This document shows positions 10,183 through 22,160 of a stretch of DNA of 54,322 nt, piece by piece. The notes under the pieces were generated by a model that saw only the letters and a list, made by a program, of their open reading frames with translations, ran no database searches and was not told the DNA's origin. Origin of the DNA: Plasmopara viticola (Eukaryota > Oomycota > Peronosporomycetes > Peronosporales > Peronosporaceae); assembly GCA_001695595.3 (NCBI GenBank), contig MBPM02000233.1, positions 1 to 54,322 on the forward strand, given 5' to 3'. How positions within the stretch are numbered: the first letter of the stretch is position 1; the number at the start of each line of letters is the position of its first letter. The position numbers and the translations under genes are program-made.

Positions 10183-10666
10183 TAAATTGCCTAAGAGTTG
10201 TGCGTGAAAGATTTGTGCGCCATGCATTTATACTAGAAAGCAGCACATGCTCCTTCTTCGTATTTTGGCTTGGATTTCTCTTTAAGTCTAACAATCGTCA
10301 TGGTCGTTCACGGTGCGATTACTCTTGAGTACAAGAGCGACGCAAGTAGCTGTTTTAAACAGCAAAGAATAAATTTTCTGCTCGACTATATTCGAAGCAT
10401 TTCCGTTGTTAGGAAATGGGCTGCCTGTCTGCACTCAGCAGTTAGAATTCTGTTCGTAAACACGAAAACTATGTATGATCTTCGGAAAAGAATGTTCAAT
10501 CATGCGTTTGTCACGACGTTCTTGTCCGGCTTATGCGAGTAGAATAATGTGGTTGCGTGCGTGCATACCAAGAGCTTATACTTGGTGTTGGTGTGTTTGT
10601 CGGTGTGCTTGCTCCTGGTTGTGTTTCTCTTTTTGTGTACATTTGATATTATCTTAACTCGAGTAT

Positions 10667-10739
10667 ACCCGTCTAGCTCAGTTGGTAGAGCGCTGGCCTT
10701 TTAAGCCAGTGGTCGTGGGTTCGAGCCCCACGGGGGGTG
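10667..10739 (+). tRNA. tRNA-Lys (UUU), array copy 4
   Basis: Identical to copy 1; GG-marker spacer. Confidence 0.93.
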
Positions 10740-11224
10740 TAAATTGCCTAAGAGTTGTGCGTGAAAGATTTGTGCGCCATGCATTTATACTAGAAAGCAG
10801 CACATGCTCCTTCTTCGTATTTTGGCTTGGATTTCTCTTTAAGTCTAACAATCGTCATGGTCGTTCACGGTGCGATTACTCTTGACTACAAGAGCGACGC
10901 AAGTAGCTGTTTTAAACAGCAAAGAATAAAATTTTCTGCTCGACTATATTCGAAGCATTTCCGTTGTTAGGAAATGGGCTGCCTGTCTGCACTCAGCAGT
11001 TAGAATTCTGTTCGTAAACACGAAAACTATGTATGATCTTCGGAAAAGAATGTTCAATCATGCGTTTGTCACGACGTTCTTGTCCGGCTTATGCGAGTAG
11101 AATAATGTGGTTGCGTGCGTGCATACCAAGAGCTTATACTTGGTGTTGGTGTGTTTGTCGGTGTGCTTGCTCCTGGTTGTGTTTCTCTTTTTGTGTACAT
11201 TTGATATTATCTTAACTCGAGTAT

Positions 11225-11297
11225 ACCCGTCTAGCTCAGTTGGTAGAGCGCTGGCCTTTTAAGCCAGTGGTCGTGGGTTCGAGCCCCACGGGGGGTG
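11225..11297 (+). tRNA. tRNA-Lys (UUU), array copy 5
   Basis: Identical to copy 1; last unit before SINE copy 1. Confidence 0.93.
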
Positions 11298-11782
11298 TAA
11301 ATTGCCTAAGAGTTGTGCGTGAAAGATTTGTGCGCCATGCATTTATACTAGAAAGCAGCACATGCTCCTTCTTCGTATTTTGGCTTGGATTTCTCTTTAA
11401 GTCTAACAATCGTCATGGTCGTTCACGGTGCGATTACTCTTGACTACAAGAGCGACGCAAGTAGCTGTTTTAAACAGCAAAGAATACAATTTTCTGCTCG
11501 ACTATATTCGAAGCATTTCCGTTGTTAGGAAATGGGCTGCCTGTCTGCACTCAGCAGTTAGAATTCTGTTCGTAAACACGAAAACTATGTATGATCTTCG
11601 GAAAAGAATGTTCAATCATGCGTTTGTCACGACGTTCTTGTCCGGCTTATGCGAGTAGAATAATGTGGTTGCGTGCGTGCATACCAAGAGCTTATACTTG
11701 GTGTTGGTGTGTTTGTCGGTGTGCTTGCTCCTGGTTGTGTTTCTCTTTTTGTGTACATTTGATATTATCTTAACTCGAGTAT

Positions 11783-11800
11783 ACCCGTCTAGCTCAGTTG
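11783..11800 (+). pseudogene. tRNA-Lys 5' stub (left target duplication of SINE 1)
   Basis: First 18 nt of the tRNA gene, ending in AGTTG, directly followed by the SINE 3' end. The other copy of the duplication is the start of the intact gene at 12059. Confidence 0.92.
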
Positions 11801-12057
11801 AAAGTTGTCATGTATTTAATCTTAACACAACCTATACCTTCTCGGCTTGGCTAGGATTTCTACATTTACATTTTTATTCTGAAGATTCTTTTTCGTCTTG
11901 TTATTGTCTTTTTCTTGATCGGGGTCGGAAATATTTCGCTTGGGGCCGTCCTCTCCCCAAGTCTGGTTGATTACGAAGTTTGTCCGGTGTGGGGCTCGAA
12001 CCCGCACCACACACCGTGAGGACCAGAAGCATAATCCACTAACCCACGCCACCGGGC
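11801..12057 (-). mobile_element. tRNA-derived SINE, copy 1, inserted in tRNA-Lys
   Basis: This 257-bp element runs right to left. Its head has an A box (12036-12046, TGGGTTAGTGG in sense, one mismatch) and a perfect B box (11992-12002, GGTTCGAGCCC), so it is a tRNA-headed Pol III SINE. A body of ~110 bp follows, then a tail that starts on the + strand AAAGTTGTC, with a GTTGT/ACAAC stem and CTTCTC at 11838-11843, resembling the LINE tails, most closely family C. There is no coding capacity, so it must borrow a LINE's enzymes. It is nearly identical to the copy at 42430 and carries four extra 5' bases (GCCC in sense). Confidence 0.88.
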
Positions 12058-12058
12058 T

Positions 12059-12131
12059 ACCCGTCTAGCTCAGTTGGTAGAGCGCTGGCCTTTTAAGCCA
12101 GTGGTCGTGGGTTCGAGCCCCACGGGGGGTG
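12059..12131 (+). tRNA. tRNA-Lys (UUU), array copy 6
   Basis: Intact gene regenerated on the 5' side of SINE 1; its 5' flank is SINE sequence. Confidence 0.93.
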
Positions 12132-12615
12132 TAAATTGCCTAAGAGTTGTGCGTGAAAGATTTGTGCGCCATGCATTTATACTAGAAAGCAGCACATGCT
12201 CCTTCTTCGTATTTTGGCTTGGATTTCTCTTTAAGTCTAACAATCGTCATGGTCGTTCACGGTGCGATTACTCTTGACTACAAGAGCGACGCAAGTAGCT
12301 GTTTTAAACAGCAAAGAATAAATTTTCTGCTCGACTATATTCGAAGCATTTCCGTTGTTAGGAAATGGGCTGCCTGTCTGCACTCAGCAGTTAGAATTCT
12401 GTTCGTAAACACGAAAACTATGTATGATCTTCGGAAAAGAATGTTCAATCATGCGTTTGTCACGACGTTCTTGTCCGGCTTATGCGAGTAGAATAATGTG
12501 GTTGCGTGCGTGCATACCAAGAGCTTATACTTGGTGTTGGTGTGTTTGTCGGTGTGCTTGCTCCTGGTTGTGTTTCTCTTTTTGTGTACATTTGATATTA
12601 TCTTAACTCGAGTAT

Positions 12616-12688
12616 ACCCGTCTAGCTCAGTTGGTAGAGCGCTGGCCTTTTAAGCCAGTGGTCGTGGGTTCGAGCCCCACGGGGGGTG
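12616..12688 (+). tRNA. tRNA-Lys (UUU), array copy 7
   Basis: Identical to copy 1; GG-marker spacer. Confidence 0.93.
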
Positions 12689-13173
12689 TAAATTGCCTAA
12701 GAGTTGTGCGTGAAAGATTTGTGCGCCATGCATTTATACTAGAAAGCAGCACATGCTCCTTCTTCGTATTTTGGCTTGGATTTCTCTTTAAGTCTAACAA
12801 TCGTCATGGTCGTTCACGGTGCGATTACTCTTGACTACAAGAGCGACGCAAGTAGCTGTTTTAAACAGCAAAGAATAAAATTTTCTGCTCGACTATATTC
12901 GAAGCATTTCCGTTGTTAGGAAATGGGCTGCCTGTCTGCACTCAGCAGTTAGAATTCTGTTCGTAAACACGAAAACTATGTATGATCTTCGGAAAAGAAT
13001 GTTCAATCATGCGTTTGTCACGACGTTCTTGTCCGGCTTATGCGAGTAGAATAATGTGGTTGCGTGCGTGCATACCAAGAGCTTATACTTGGTGTTGGTG
13101 TGTTTGTCGGTGTGCTTGCTCCTGGTTGTGTTTCTCTTTTTGTGTACATTTGATATTATCTTAACTCGAGTAT

Positions 13174-13246
13174 ACCCGTCTAGCTCAGTTGGTAGAGCGC
13201 TGGCCTTTTAAGCCAGTGGTCGTGGGTTCGAGCCCCACGGGGGGTG
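13174..13246 (+). tRNA. tRNA-Lys (UUU), array copy 8
   Basis: Identical to copy 1; GG-marker spacer. Confidence 0.93.
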
Positions 13247-13731
13247 TAAATTGCCTAAGAGTTGTGCGTGAAAGATTTGTGCGCCATGCATTTATACTAG
13301 AAAGCAGCACATGCTCCTTCTTCGTATTTTGGCTTGGATTTCTCTTTAAGTCTAACAATCGTCATGGTCGTTCACGGTGCGATTACTCTTGACTACAAGA
13401 GCGACGCAAGTAGCTGTTTTAAACAGCAAAGAATAAATTTTTCTGCTCGACTATATTCGAAGCATTTCCGTTGTTAGGAAATGGGCTGCCTGTCTGCACT
13501 CAGCAGTTAGAATTCTGTTCGTAAACACGAAAACTATGTATGATCTTCGGAAAAGAATGTTCAATCATGCGTTTGTCACGACGTTCTTGTCCGGCTTATG
13601 CGAGTAGAATAATGTGGTTGCGTGCGTGCATACCAAGAGCTTATACTTGGTGTTGGTGTGTTTGTCGGTGTGCTTGCTCCTGGTTGTGTTTCTCTTTTTG
13701 TGTACATTTGATATTATCTTAACTCGAGTAT

Positions 13732-13803
13732 ACCCGTCTAGCTCAGTTGGTAGAGCGCTGGCCTTTTAAGCCAGTGGTCGTGGGTTCGAGCCCCACGGGG
13801 GTG
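13732..13803 (+). tRNA. tRNA-Lys (UUU), array copy 9, five-G variant
   Basis: One G fewer in the 3' acceptor strand (72 nt). The stem can still close if G5 is bulged out, which would remove the G5-G68 mismatch; it may equally be a sequencing error in a G run. Confidence 0.88.
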
Positions 13804-14287
13804 TAAATTGCCTAAGAGTTGTGCGTGAAAGATTTGTGCGCCATGCATTTATACTAGAAAGCAGCACATGCTCCTTCTTCGTATTTTGGCTTGGATTTCT
13901 CTTTAAGTCTAACAATCGTCATGGTCGTTCACGGTGCGATTACTCTTGACTACAAGAGCGACGCAAGTAGCTGTTTTAAACAGCAAAGAATAAATTTTCT
14001 GCTCGACTATATTCGAAGCATTTCCGTTGTTAGGAAATGGGCTGCCTGTCTGCACTCAGCAGTTAGAATTCTGTTCGTAAACACGAAAACTATGTATGAT
14101 CTTCGGAAAAGAATGTTCAATCATGCGTTTGTCACGACGTTCTTGTCCGGCTTATGCGAGTAGAATAATGTGGTTGCGTGCGTGCATACCAAGAGCTTAT
14201 ACTTGGTGTTGGTGTGTTTGTCGGTGTGCTTGCTCCTGGTTGTGTTTCTCTTTTTGTGTACATTTGATATTATCTTAACTCGAGTAT

Positions 14288-14359
14288 ACCCGTCTAGCTC
14301 AGTTGGTAGAGCGCTGGCCTTTTAAGCCAGTGGTCGTGGGTTCGAGCCCCACGGGGGTG
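14288..14359 (+). tRNA. tRNA-Lys (UUU), array copy 10, five-G variant
   Basis: Same five-G acceptor form as the preceding unit, so the pair may share descent. Last GG-marker unit before the amplified sub-block. Confidence 0.88.
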
Positions 14360-14844
14360 TAAATTGCCTAAGAGTTGTGCGTGAAAGATTTGTGCGCCAT
14401 GCATTTATACTAGAAAGCAGCACATGCTCCTTCTTCGTATTTTGGCTTGGATTTCTCTTTAAGTCTAACAATCGTCATGGTCGTTCACGGTGCGATTACT
14501 CTTGACTACAAGAGCGACGCAAGTAGCTGTTTTAAACAGCAAAGAATAAAATTTTCTGCTCGACTATATTCGAAGCATTTCCGTTGTTAGGAAATGGGCT
14601 GCCTGTCTGCACTCAGCAGTTAGAATTCTGTTCGTAAACACGAAAACTATGTATGATCTTCGGAAAAGAATGTTCAATCATGCGTTTGTCACGACGTTCT
14701 TGTCCGGCTTATGCGAGTAGAATAATGTGGTTGCGTGCGTGCATACCAAGAGCTTATACTTGGTGTTGGTGTGTTTGTCGGTGTGCTTGCTCCTGGTTGT
14801 GTTTCTCTTTTTGTGTACATTTGATATTATCTTAACTCGAGTAT

Positions 14845-14917
14845 ACCCGTCTAGCTCAGTTGGTAGAGCGCTGGCCTTTTAAGCCAGTGGTCGTGGGTTC
14901 GAGCCCCACGGGGGGTG
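14845..14917 (+). tRNA. tRNA-Lys (UUU), array copy 11
   Basis: Six-G form; first unit with the GC spacer marker. Confidence 0.93.
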
Positions 14918-15402
14918 TAAATTGCCTAAGAGTTGTGCGTGAAAGATTTGTGCGCCATGCATTTATACTAGAAAGCAGCACATGCTCCTTCTTCGTATTT
15001 TGGCTTGGATTTCTCTTTAAGTCTAACAATCGTCATGGTCGTTCACGGTGCGATTACTCTTGACTACAAGAGCGACGCAAGTAGCTGTTTTAAACAGCAA
15101 AGAATAAAATTTTCTGCTCGACTATATTCGAAGCATTTCCGTTGTTAGGAAATGGGCTGCCTGTCTGCACTCAGCAGTTAGAATTCTGTTCGTAAACACG
15201 AAAACTATGTATGATCTTCGCAAAAGAATGTTCAATCATGCGTTTGTCACGACGTTCTTGTCCGGCTTATGCGAGTAGAATAATGTGGTTGCGTGCGTGC
15301 ATACCAAGAGCTTATACTTGGTGTTGGTGTGTTTGTCGGTGTGCTTGCTCCTGGTTGTGTTTCTCTTTTTGTGTACATTTGATATTATCTTAACTCGAGT
15401 AT

Positions 15403-15475
15403 ACCCGTCTAGCTCAGTTGGTAGAGCGCTGGCCTTTTAAGCCAGTGGTCGTGGGTTCGAGCCCCACGGGGGGTG
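15403..15475 (+). tRNA. tRNA-Lys (UUU), array copy 12
   Basis: Six-G form; GC-marker spacer. Confidence 0.93.
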
Positions 15476-15959
15476 TAAATTGCCTAAGAGTTGTGCGTGA
15501 AAGATTTGTGCGCCATGCATTTATACTAGAAAGCAGCACATGCTCCTTCTTCGTATTTTGGCTTGGATTTCTCTTTAAGTCTAACAATCGTCATGGTCGT
15601 TCACGGTGCGATTACTCTTGACTACAAGAGCGACGCAAGTAGCTGTTTTAAACAGCAAAGAATAAATTTTCTGCTCGACTATATTCGAAGCATTTCCGTT
15701 GTTAGGAAATGGGCTGCCTGTCTGCACTCAGCAGTTAGAATTCTGTTCGTAAACACGAAAACTATGTATGATCTTCGCAAAAGAATGTTCAATCATGCGT
15801 TTGTCACGACGTTCTTGTCCGGCTTATGCGAGTAGAATAATGTGGTTGCGTGCGTGCATACCAAGAGCTTATACTTGGTGTTGGTGTGTTTGTCGGTGTG
15901 CTTGCTCCTGGTTGTGTTTCTCTTTTTGTGTACATTTGATATTATCTTAACTCGAGTAT

Positions 15960-16032
15960 ACCCGTCTAGCTCAGTTGGTAGAGCGCTGGCCTTTTAAGCC
16001 AGTGGTCGTGGGTTCGAGCCCCACGGGGGGTG
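15960..16032 (+). tRNA. tRNA-Lys (UUU), array copy 13
   Basis: Six-G form; GC-marker spacer. Confidence 0.93.
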
Positions 16033-16516
16033 TAAATTGCCTAAGAGTTGTGCGTGAAAGATTTGTGCGCCATGCATTTATACTAGAAAGCAGCACATGC
16101 TCCTTCTTCGTATTTTGGCTTGGATTTCTCTTTAAGTCTAACAATCGTCATGGTCGTTCACGGTGCGATTACTCTTGACTACAAGAGCGACGCAAGTAGC
16201 TGTTTTAAACAGCAAAGAATAAATTTTCTGCTCGACTATATTCGAAGCATTTCCGTTGTTAGGAAATGGGCTGCCTGTCTGCACTCAGCAGTTAGAATTC
16301 TGTTCGTAAACACGAAAACTATGTATGATCTTCGCAAAAGAATGTTCAATCATGCGTTTGTCACGACGTTCTTGTCCGGCTTATGCGAGTAGAATAATGT
16401 GGTTGCGTGCGTGCATACCAAGAGCTTATACTTGGTGTTGGTGTGTTTGTCGGTGTGCTTGCTCCTGGTTGTGTTTCTCTTTTTGTGTACATTTGATATT
16501 ATCTTAACTCGAGTAT

Positions 16517-16589
16517 ACCCGTCTAGCTCAGTTGGTAGAGCGCTGGCCTTTTAAGCCAGTGGTCGTGGGTTCGAGCCCCACGGGGGGTG
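16517..16589 (+). tRNA. tRNA-Lys (UUU), array copy 14
   Basis: Six-G form; first unit with the one-base-deleted marker CTTCGAAAAG. Confidence 0.93.
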
Positions 16590-17072
16590 TAAATTGCCTA
16601 AGAGTTGTGCGTGAAAGATTTGTGCGCCATGCATTTATACTAGAAAGCAGCACATGCTCCTTCTTCGTATTTTGGCTTGGATTTCTCTTTAAGTCTAACA
16701 ATCGTCATGGTCGTTCACGGTGCGATTACTCTTGACTACAAGAGCGACGCAAGTAGCTGTTTTAAACAGCAAAGAATAAATTTTCTGCTCGACTATATTC
16801 GAAGCATTTCCGTTGTTAGGAAATGGGCTGCCTGTCTGCACTCAGCAGTTAGAATTCTGTTCGTAAACACGAAAACTATGTATGATCTTCGAAAAGAATG
16901 TTCAATCATGCGTTTGTCACGACGTTCTTGTCCGGCTTATGCGAGTAGAATAATGTGGTTGCGTGCGTGCATACCAAGAGCTTATACTTGGTGTTGGTGT
17001 GTTTGTCGGTGTGCTTGCTCCTGGTTGTGTTTCTCTTTTTGTGTACATTTGATATTATCTTAACTCGAGTAT

Positions 17073-17145
17073 ACCCGTCTAGCTCAGTTGGTAGAGCGCT
17101 GGCCTTTTAAGCCAGTGGTCGTGGGTTCGAGCCCCACGGGGGGTG
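17073..17145 (+). tRNA. tRNA-Lys (UUU), array copy 15
   Basis: Six-G form; GC-marker spacer. Confidence 0.93.
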
Positions 17146-17629
17146 TAAATTGCCTAAGAGTTGTGCGTGAAAGATTTGTGCGCCATGCATTTATACTAGA
17201 AAGCAGCACATGCTCCTTCTTCGTATTTTGGCTTGGATTTCTCTTTAAGTCTAACAATCGTCATGGTCGTTCACGGTGCGATTACTCTTGACTACAAGAG
17301 CGACGCAAGTAGCTGTTTTAAACAGCAAAGAATAAATTTTCTGCTCGACTATATTCGAAGCATTTCCGTTGTTAGGAAATGGGCTGCCTGTCTGCACTCA
17401 GCAGTTAGAATTCTGTTCGTAAACACGAAAACTATGTATGATCTTCGCAAAAGAATGTTCAATCATGCGTTTGTCACGACGTTCTTGTCCGGCTTATGCG
17501 AGTAGAATAATGTGGTTGCGTGCGTGCATACCAAGAGCTTATACTTGGTGTTGGTGTGTTTGTCGGTGTGCTTGCTCCTGGTTGTGTTTCTCTTTTTGTG
17601 TACATTTGATATTATCTTAACTCGAGTAT

Positions 17630-17702
17630 ACCCGTCTAGCTCAGTTGGTAGAGCGCTGGCCTTTTAAGCCAGTGGTCGTGGGTTCGAGCCCCACGGGGGG
17701 TG
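17630..17702 (+). tRNA. tRNA-Lys (UUU), array copy 16
   Basis: Six-G form; deleted-marker spacer. Confidence 0.93.
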
Positions 17703-18186
17703 TAAATTGCCTAAGAGTTGTGCGTGAAAGATTTGTGCGCCATGCATTTATACTAGAAAGCAGCACATGCTCCTTCTTCGTATTTTGGCTTGGATTTCTC
17801 TTTAAGTCTAACAATCGTCATGGTCGTTCACGGTGCGATTACTCTTGACTACAAGAGCGACGCAAGTAGCTGTTTTAAACAGCAAAGAATAAAATTTTCT
17901 GCTCGACTATATTCGAAGCATTTCCGTTGTTAGGAAATGGGCTGCCTGTCTGCACTCAGCAGTTAGAATTCTGTTCGTAAACACGAAAACTATGTATGAT
18001 CTTCGAAAAGAATGTTCAATCATGCGTTTGTCACGACGTTCTTGTCCGGCTTATGCGAGTAGAATAATGTGGTTGCGTGCGTGCATACCAAGAGCTTATA
18101 CTTGGTGTTGGTGTGTTTGTCGGTGTGCTTGCTCCTGGTTGTGTTTCTCTTTTTGTGTACATTTGATATTATCTTAACTCGAGTAT

Positions 18187-18259
18187 ACCCGTCTAGCTCA
18201 GTTGGTAGAGCGCTGGCCTTTTAAGCCAGTGGTCGTGGGTTCGAGCCCCACGGGGGGTG
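18187..18259 (+). tRNA. tRNA-Lys (UUU), array copy 17
   Basis: Six-G form; GC-marker spacer. Confidence 0.93.
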
Positions 18260-18744
18260 TAAATTGCCTAAGAGTTGTGCGTGAAAGATTTGTGCGCCAT
18301 GCATTTATACTAGAAAGCAGCACATGCTCCTTCTTCGTATTTTGGCTTGGATTTCTCTTTAAGTCTAACAATCGTCATGGTCGTTCACGGTGCGATTACT
18401 CTTGACTACAAGAGCGACGCAAGTAGCTGTTTTAAACAGCAAAGAATAAAATTTTCTGCTCGACTATATTCGAAGCATTTCCGTTGTTAGGAAATGGGCT
18501 GCCTGTCTGCACTCAGCAGTTAGAATTCTGTTCGTAAACACGAAAACTATGTATGATCTTCGCAAAAGAATGTTCAATCATGCGTTTGTCACGACGTTCT
18601 TGTCCGGCTTATGCGAGTAGAATAATGTGGTTGCGTGCGTGCATACCAAGAGCTTATACTTGGTGTTGGTGTGTTTGTCGGTGTGCTTGCTCCTGGTTGT
18701 GTTTCTCTTTTTGTGTACATTTGATATTATCTTAACTCGAGTAT

Positions 18745-18817
18745 ACCCGTCTAGCTCAGTTGGTAGAGCGCTGGCCTTTTAAGCCAGTGGTCGTGGGTTC
18801 GAGCCCCACGGGGGGTG
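18745..18817 (+). tRNA. tRNA-Lys (UUU), array copy 18
   Basis: Six-G form; GC-marker spacer. Confidence 0.93.
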
Positions 18818-19302
18818 TAAATTGCCTAAGAGTTGTGCGTGAAAGATTTGTGCGCCATGCATTTATACTAGAAAGCAGCACATGCTCCTTCTTCGTATTT
18901 TGGCTTGGATTTCTCTTTAAGTCTAACAATCGTCATGGTCGTTCACGGTGCGATTACTCTTGACTACAAGAGCGACGCAAGTAGCTGTTTTAAACAGCAA
19001 AGAATAAAATTTTCTGCTCGACTATATTCGAAGCATTTCCGTTGTTAGGAAATGGGCTGCCTGTCTGCACTCAGCAGTTAGAATTCTGTTCGTAAACACG
19101 AAAACTATGTATGATCTTCGCAAAAGAATGTTCAATCATGCGTTTGTCACGACGTTCTTGTCCGGCTTATGCGAGTAGAATAATGTGGTTGCGTGCGTGC
19201 ATACCAAGAGCTTATACTTGGTGTTGGTGTGTTTGTCGGTGTGCTTGCTCCTGGTTGTGTTTCTCTTTTTGTGTACATTTGATATTATCTTAACTCGAGT
19301 AT

Positions 19303-19375
19303 ACCCGTCTAGCTCAGTTGGTAGAGCGCTGGCCTTTTAAGCCAGTGGTCGTGGGTTCGAGCCCCACGGGGGGTG
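19303..19375 (+). tRNA. tRNA-Lys (UUU), array copy 19
   Basis: Six-G form; deleted-marker spacer. Confidence 0.93.
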
Positions 19376-19859
19376 TAAATTGCCTAAGAGTTGTGCGTGA
19401 AAGATTTGTGCGCCATGCATTTATACTAGAAAGCAGCACATGCTCCTTCTTCGTATTTTGGCTTGGATTTCTCTTTAAGTCTAACAATCGTCATGGTCGT
19501 TCACGGTGCGATTACTCTTGACTACAAGAGCGACGCAAGTAGCTGTTTTAAACAGCAAAGAATAAATTTTTCTGCTCGACTATATTCGAAGCATTTCCGT
19601 TGTTAGGAAATGGGCTGCCTGTCTGCACTCAGCAGTTAGAATTCTGTTCGTAAACACGAAAACTATGTATGATCTTCGAAAAGAATGTTCAATCATGCGT
19701 TTGTCACGACGTTCTTGTCCGGCTTATGCGAGTAGAATAATGTGGTTGCGTGCGTGCATACCAAGAGCTTATACTTGGTGTTGGTGTGTTTGTCGGTGTG
19801 CTTGCTCCTGGTTGTGTTTCTCTTTTTGTGTACATTTGATATTATCTTAACTCGAGTAT

Positions 19860-19932
19860 ACCCGTCTAGCTCAGTTGGTAGAGCGCTGGCCTTTTAAGCC
19901 AGTGGTCGTGGGTTCGAGCCCCACGGGGGGTG
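19860..19932 (+). tRNA. tRNA-Lys (UUU), array copy 20
   Basis: Six-G form; deleted-marker spacer. Confidence 0.93.
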
Positions 19933-20416
19933 TAAATTGCCTAAGAGTTGTGCGTGAAAGATTTGTGCGCCATGCATTTATACTAGAAAGCAGCACATGC
20001 TCCTTCTTCGTATTTTGGCTTGGATTTCTCTTTAAGTCTAACAATCGTCATGGTCGTTCACGGTGCGATTACTCTTGACTACAAGAGCGACGCAAGTAGC
20101 TGTTTTAAACAGCAAAGAATAAAATTTTCTGCTCGACTATATTCGAAGCATTTCCGTTGTTAGGAAATGGGCTGCCTGTCTGCACTCAGCAGTTAGAATT
20201 CTGTTCGTAAACACGAAAACTATGTATGATCTTCGAAAAGAATGTTCAATCATGCGTTTGTCACGACGTTCTTGTCCGGCTTATGCGAGTAGAATAATGT
20301 GGTTGCGTGCGTGCATACCAAGAGCTTATACTTGGTGTTGGTGTGTTTGTCGGTGTGCTTGCTCCTGGTTGTGTTTCTCTTTTTGTGTACATTTGATATT
20401 ATCTTAACTCGAGTAT

Positions 20417-20489
20417 ACCCGTCTAGCTCAGTTGGTAGAGCGCTGGCCTTTTAAGCCAGTGGTCGTGGGTTCGAGCCCCACGGGGGGTG
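20417..20489 (+). tRNA. tRNA-Lys (UUU), array copy 21
   Basis: Six-G form; GC-marker spacer. Confidence 0.93.
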
Positions 20490-20974
20490 TAAATTGCCTA
20501 AGAGTTGTGCGTGAAAGATTTGTGCGCCATGCATTTATACTAGAAAGCAGCACATGCTCCTTCTTCGTATTTTGGCTTGGATTTCTCTTTAAGTCTAACA
20601 ATCGTCATGGTCGTTCACGGTGCGATTACTCTTGACTACAAGAGCGACGCAAGTAGCTGTTTTAAACAGCAAAGAATAAAATTTTCTGCTCGACTATATT
20701 CGAAGCATTTCCGTTGTTAGGAAATGGGCTGCCTGTCTGCACTCAGCAGTTAGAATTCTGTTCGTAAACACGAAAACTATGTATGATCTTCGCAAAAGAA
20801 TGTTCAATCATGCGTTTGTCACGACGTTCTTGTCCGGCTTATGCGAGTAGAATAATGTGGTTGCGTGCGTGCATACCAAGAGCTTATACTTGGTGTTGGT
20901 GTGTTTGTCGGTGTGCTTGCTCCTGGTTGTGTTTCTCTTTTTGTGTACATTTGATATTATCTTAACTCGAGTAT

Positions 20975-21047
20975 ACCCGTCTAGCTCAGTTGGTAGAGCG
21001 CTGGCCTTTTAAGCCAGTGGTCGTGGGTTCGAGCCCCACGGGGGGTG
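20975..21047 (+). tRNA. tRNA-Lys (UUU), array copy 22
   Basis: Six-G form; deleted-marker spacer. Confidence 0.93.
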
Positions 21048-21531
21048 TAAATTGCCTAAGAGTTGTGCGTGAAAGATTTGTGCGCCATGCATTTATACTA
21101 GAAAGCAGCACATGCTCCTTCTTCGTATTTTGGCTTGGATTTCTCTTTAAGTCTAACAATCGTCATGGTCGTTCACGGTGCGATTACTCTTGACTACAAG
21201 AGCGACGCAAGTAGCTGTTTTAAACAGCAAAGAATAAAATTTTCTGCTCGACTATATTCGAAGCATTTCCGTTGTTAGGAAATGGGCTGCCTGTCTGCAC
21301 TCAGCAGTTAGAATTCTGTTCGTAAACACGAAAACTATGTATGATCTTCGAAAAGAATGTTCAATCATGCGTTTGTCACGACGTTCTTGTCCGGCTTATG
21401 CGAGTAGAATAATGTGGTTGCGTGCGTGCATACCAAGAGCTTATACTTGGTGTTGGTGTGTTTGTCGGTGTGCTTGCTCCTGGTTGTGTTTCTCTTTTTG
21501 TGTACATTTGATATTATCTTAACTCGAGTAT

Positions 21532-21604
21532 ACCCGTCTAGCTCAGTTGGTAGAGCGCTGGCCTTTTAAGCCAGTGGTCGTGGGTTCGAGCCCCACGGGG
21601 GGTG
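21532..21604 (+). tRNA. tRNA-Lys (UUU), array copy 23
   Basis: Six-G form; the spacer has a private marker, CTTCGCAAAG. Confidence 0.93.
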
Positions 21605-22088
21605 TAAATTGCCTAAGAGTTGTGCGTGAAAGATTTGTGCGCCATGCATTTATACTAGAAAGCAGCACATGCTCCTTCTTCGTATTTTGGCTTGGATTTC
21701 TCTTTAAGTCTAACAATCGTCATGGTCGTTCACGGTGCGATTACTCTTGACTACAAGAGCGACGCAAGTAGCTGTTTTAAACAGCAAAGAATAAAATTTT
21801 CTGCTCGACTATATTCGAAGCATTTCCGTTGTTAGGAAATGGGCTGCCTGTCTGCACTCAGCAGTTAGAATTCTGTTCGTAAACACGAAAACTATGTATG
21901 ATCTTCGCAAAGAATGTTCAATCATGCGTTTGTCACGACGTTCTTGTCCGGCTTATGCGAGTAGAATAATGTGGTTGCGTGCGTGCATACCAAGAGCTTA
22001 TACTTGGTGTTGGTGTGTTTGTCGGTGTGCTTGCTCCTGGTTGTGTTTCTCTTTTTGTGTACATTTGATATTATCTTAACTCGAGTAT

Positions 22089-22160
22089 ACCCGTCTAGCT
22101 CAGTTGGTAGAGCGCTGGCCTTTTAAGCCAGTGGTCGTGGGTTCGAGCCCCACGGGGGTG
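22089..22160 (+). tRNA. tRNA-Lys (UUU), array copy 24, five-G variant
   Basis: 72-nt form. Its spacer has a T-to-C change just downstream (GAGTCGTGCG). Confidence 0.88.

Larger units (their letters stand above)
8997..11782 (+). repeat. tRNA-Lys tandem array, block 1 (five units of 556-558 bp)
   Basis: Each unit is one tRNA-Lys gene plus a ~484-bp spacer. Spacers differ mainly in homopolymer length. All five carry the marker CTTCGGAAAAG about 370 nt after the tRNA start. Each spacer holds five short perfect hairpins; in the unit starting at 9553 they lie at 9765-9780, 9792-9806, 9841-9861, 9896-9909 and 10010-10029. I see no credible protein gene: open frames within the units are accidental and recur with the repeat. 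Confidence 0.97.

Noticed and set aside
11970..12057. Functional tRNA gene on the minus strand in the SINE
   Set aside because: A and B boxes are present but no good anticodon or acceptor stem can be formed; it is a SINE head.
13732..13803. Five-G tRNA copies as a distinct isoacceptor
   Set aside because: The anticodon and all other positions are unchanged; only a G run is one shorter, which may be a sequencing error.
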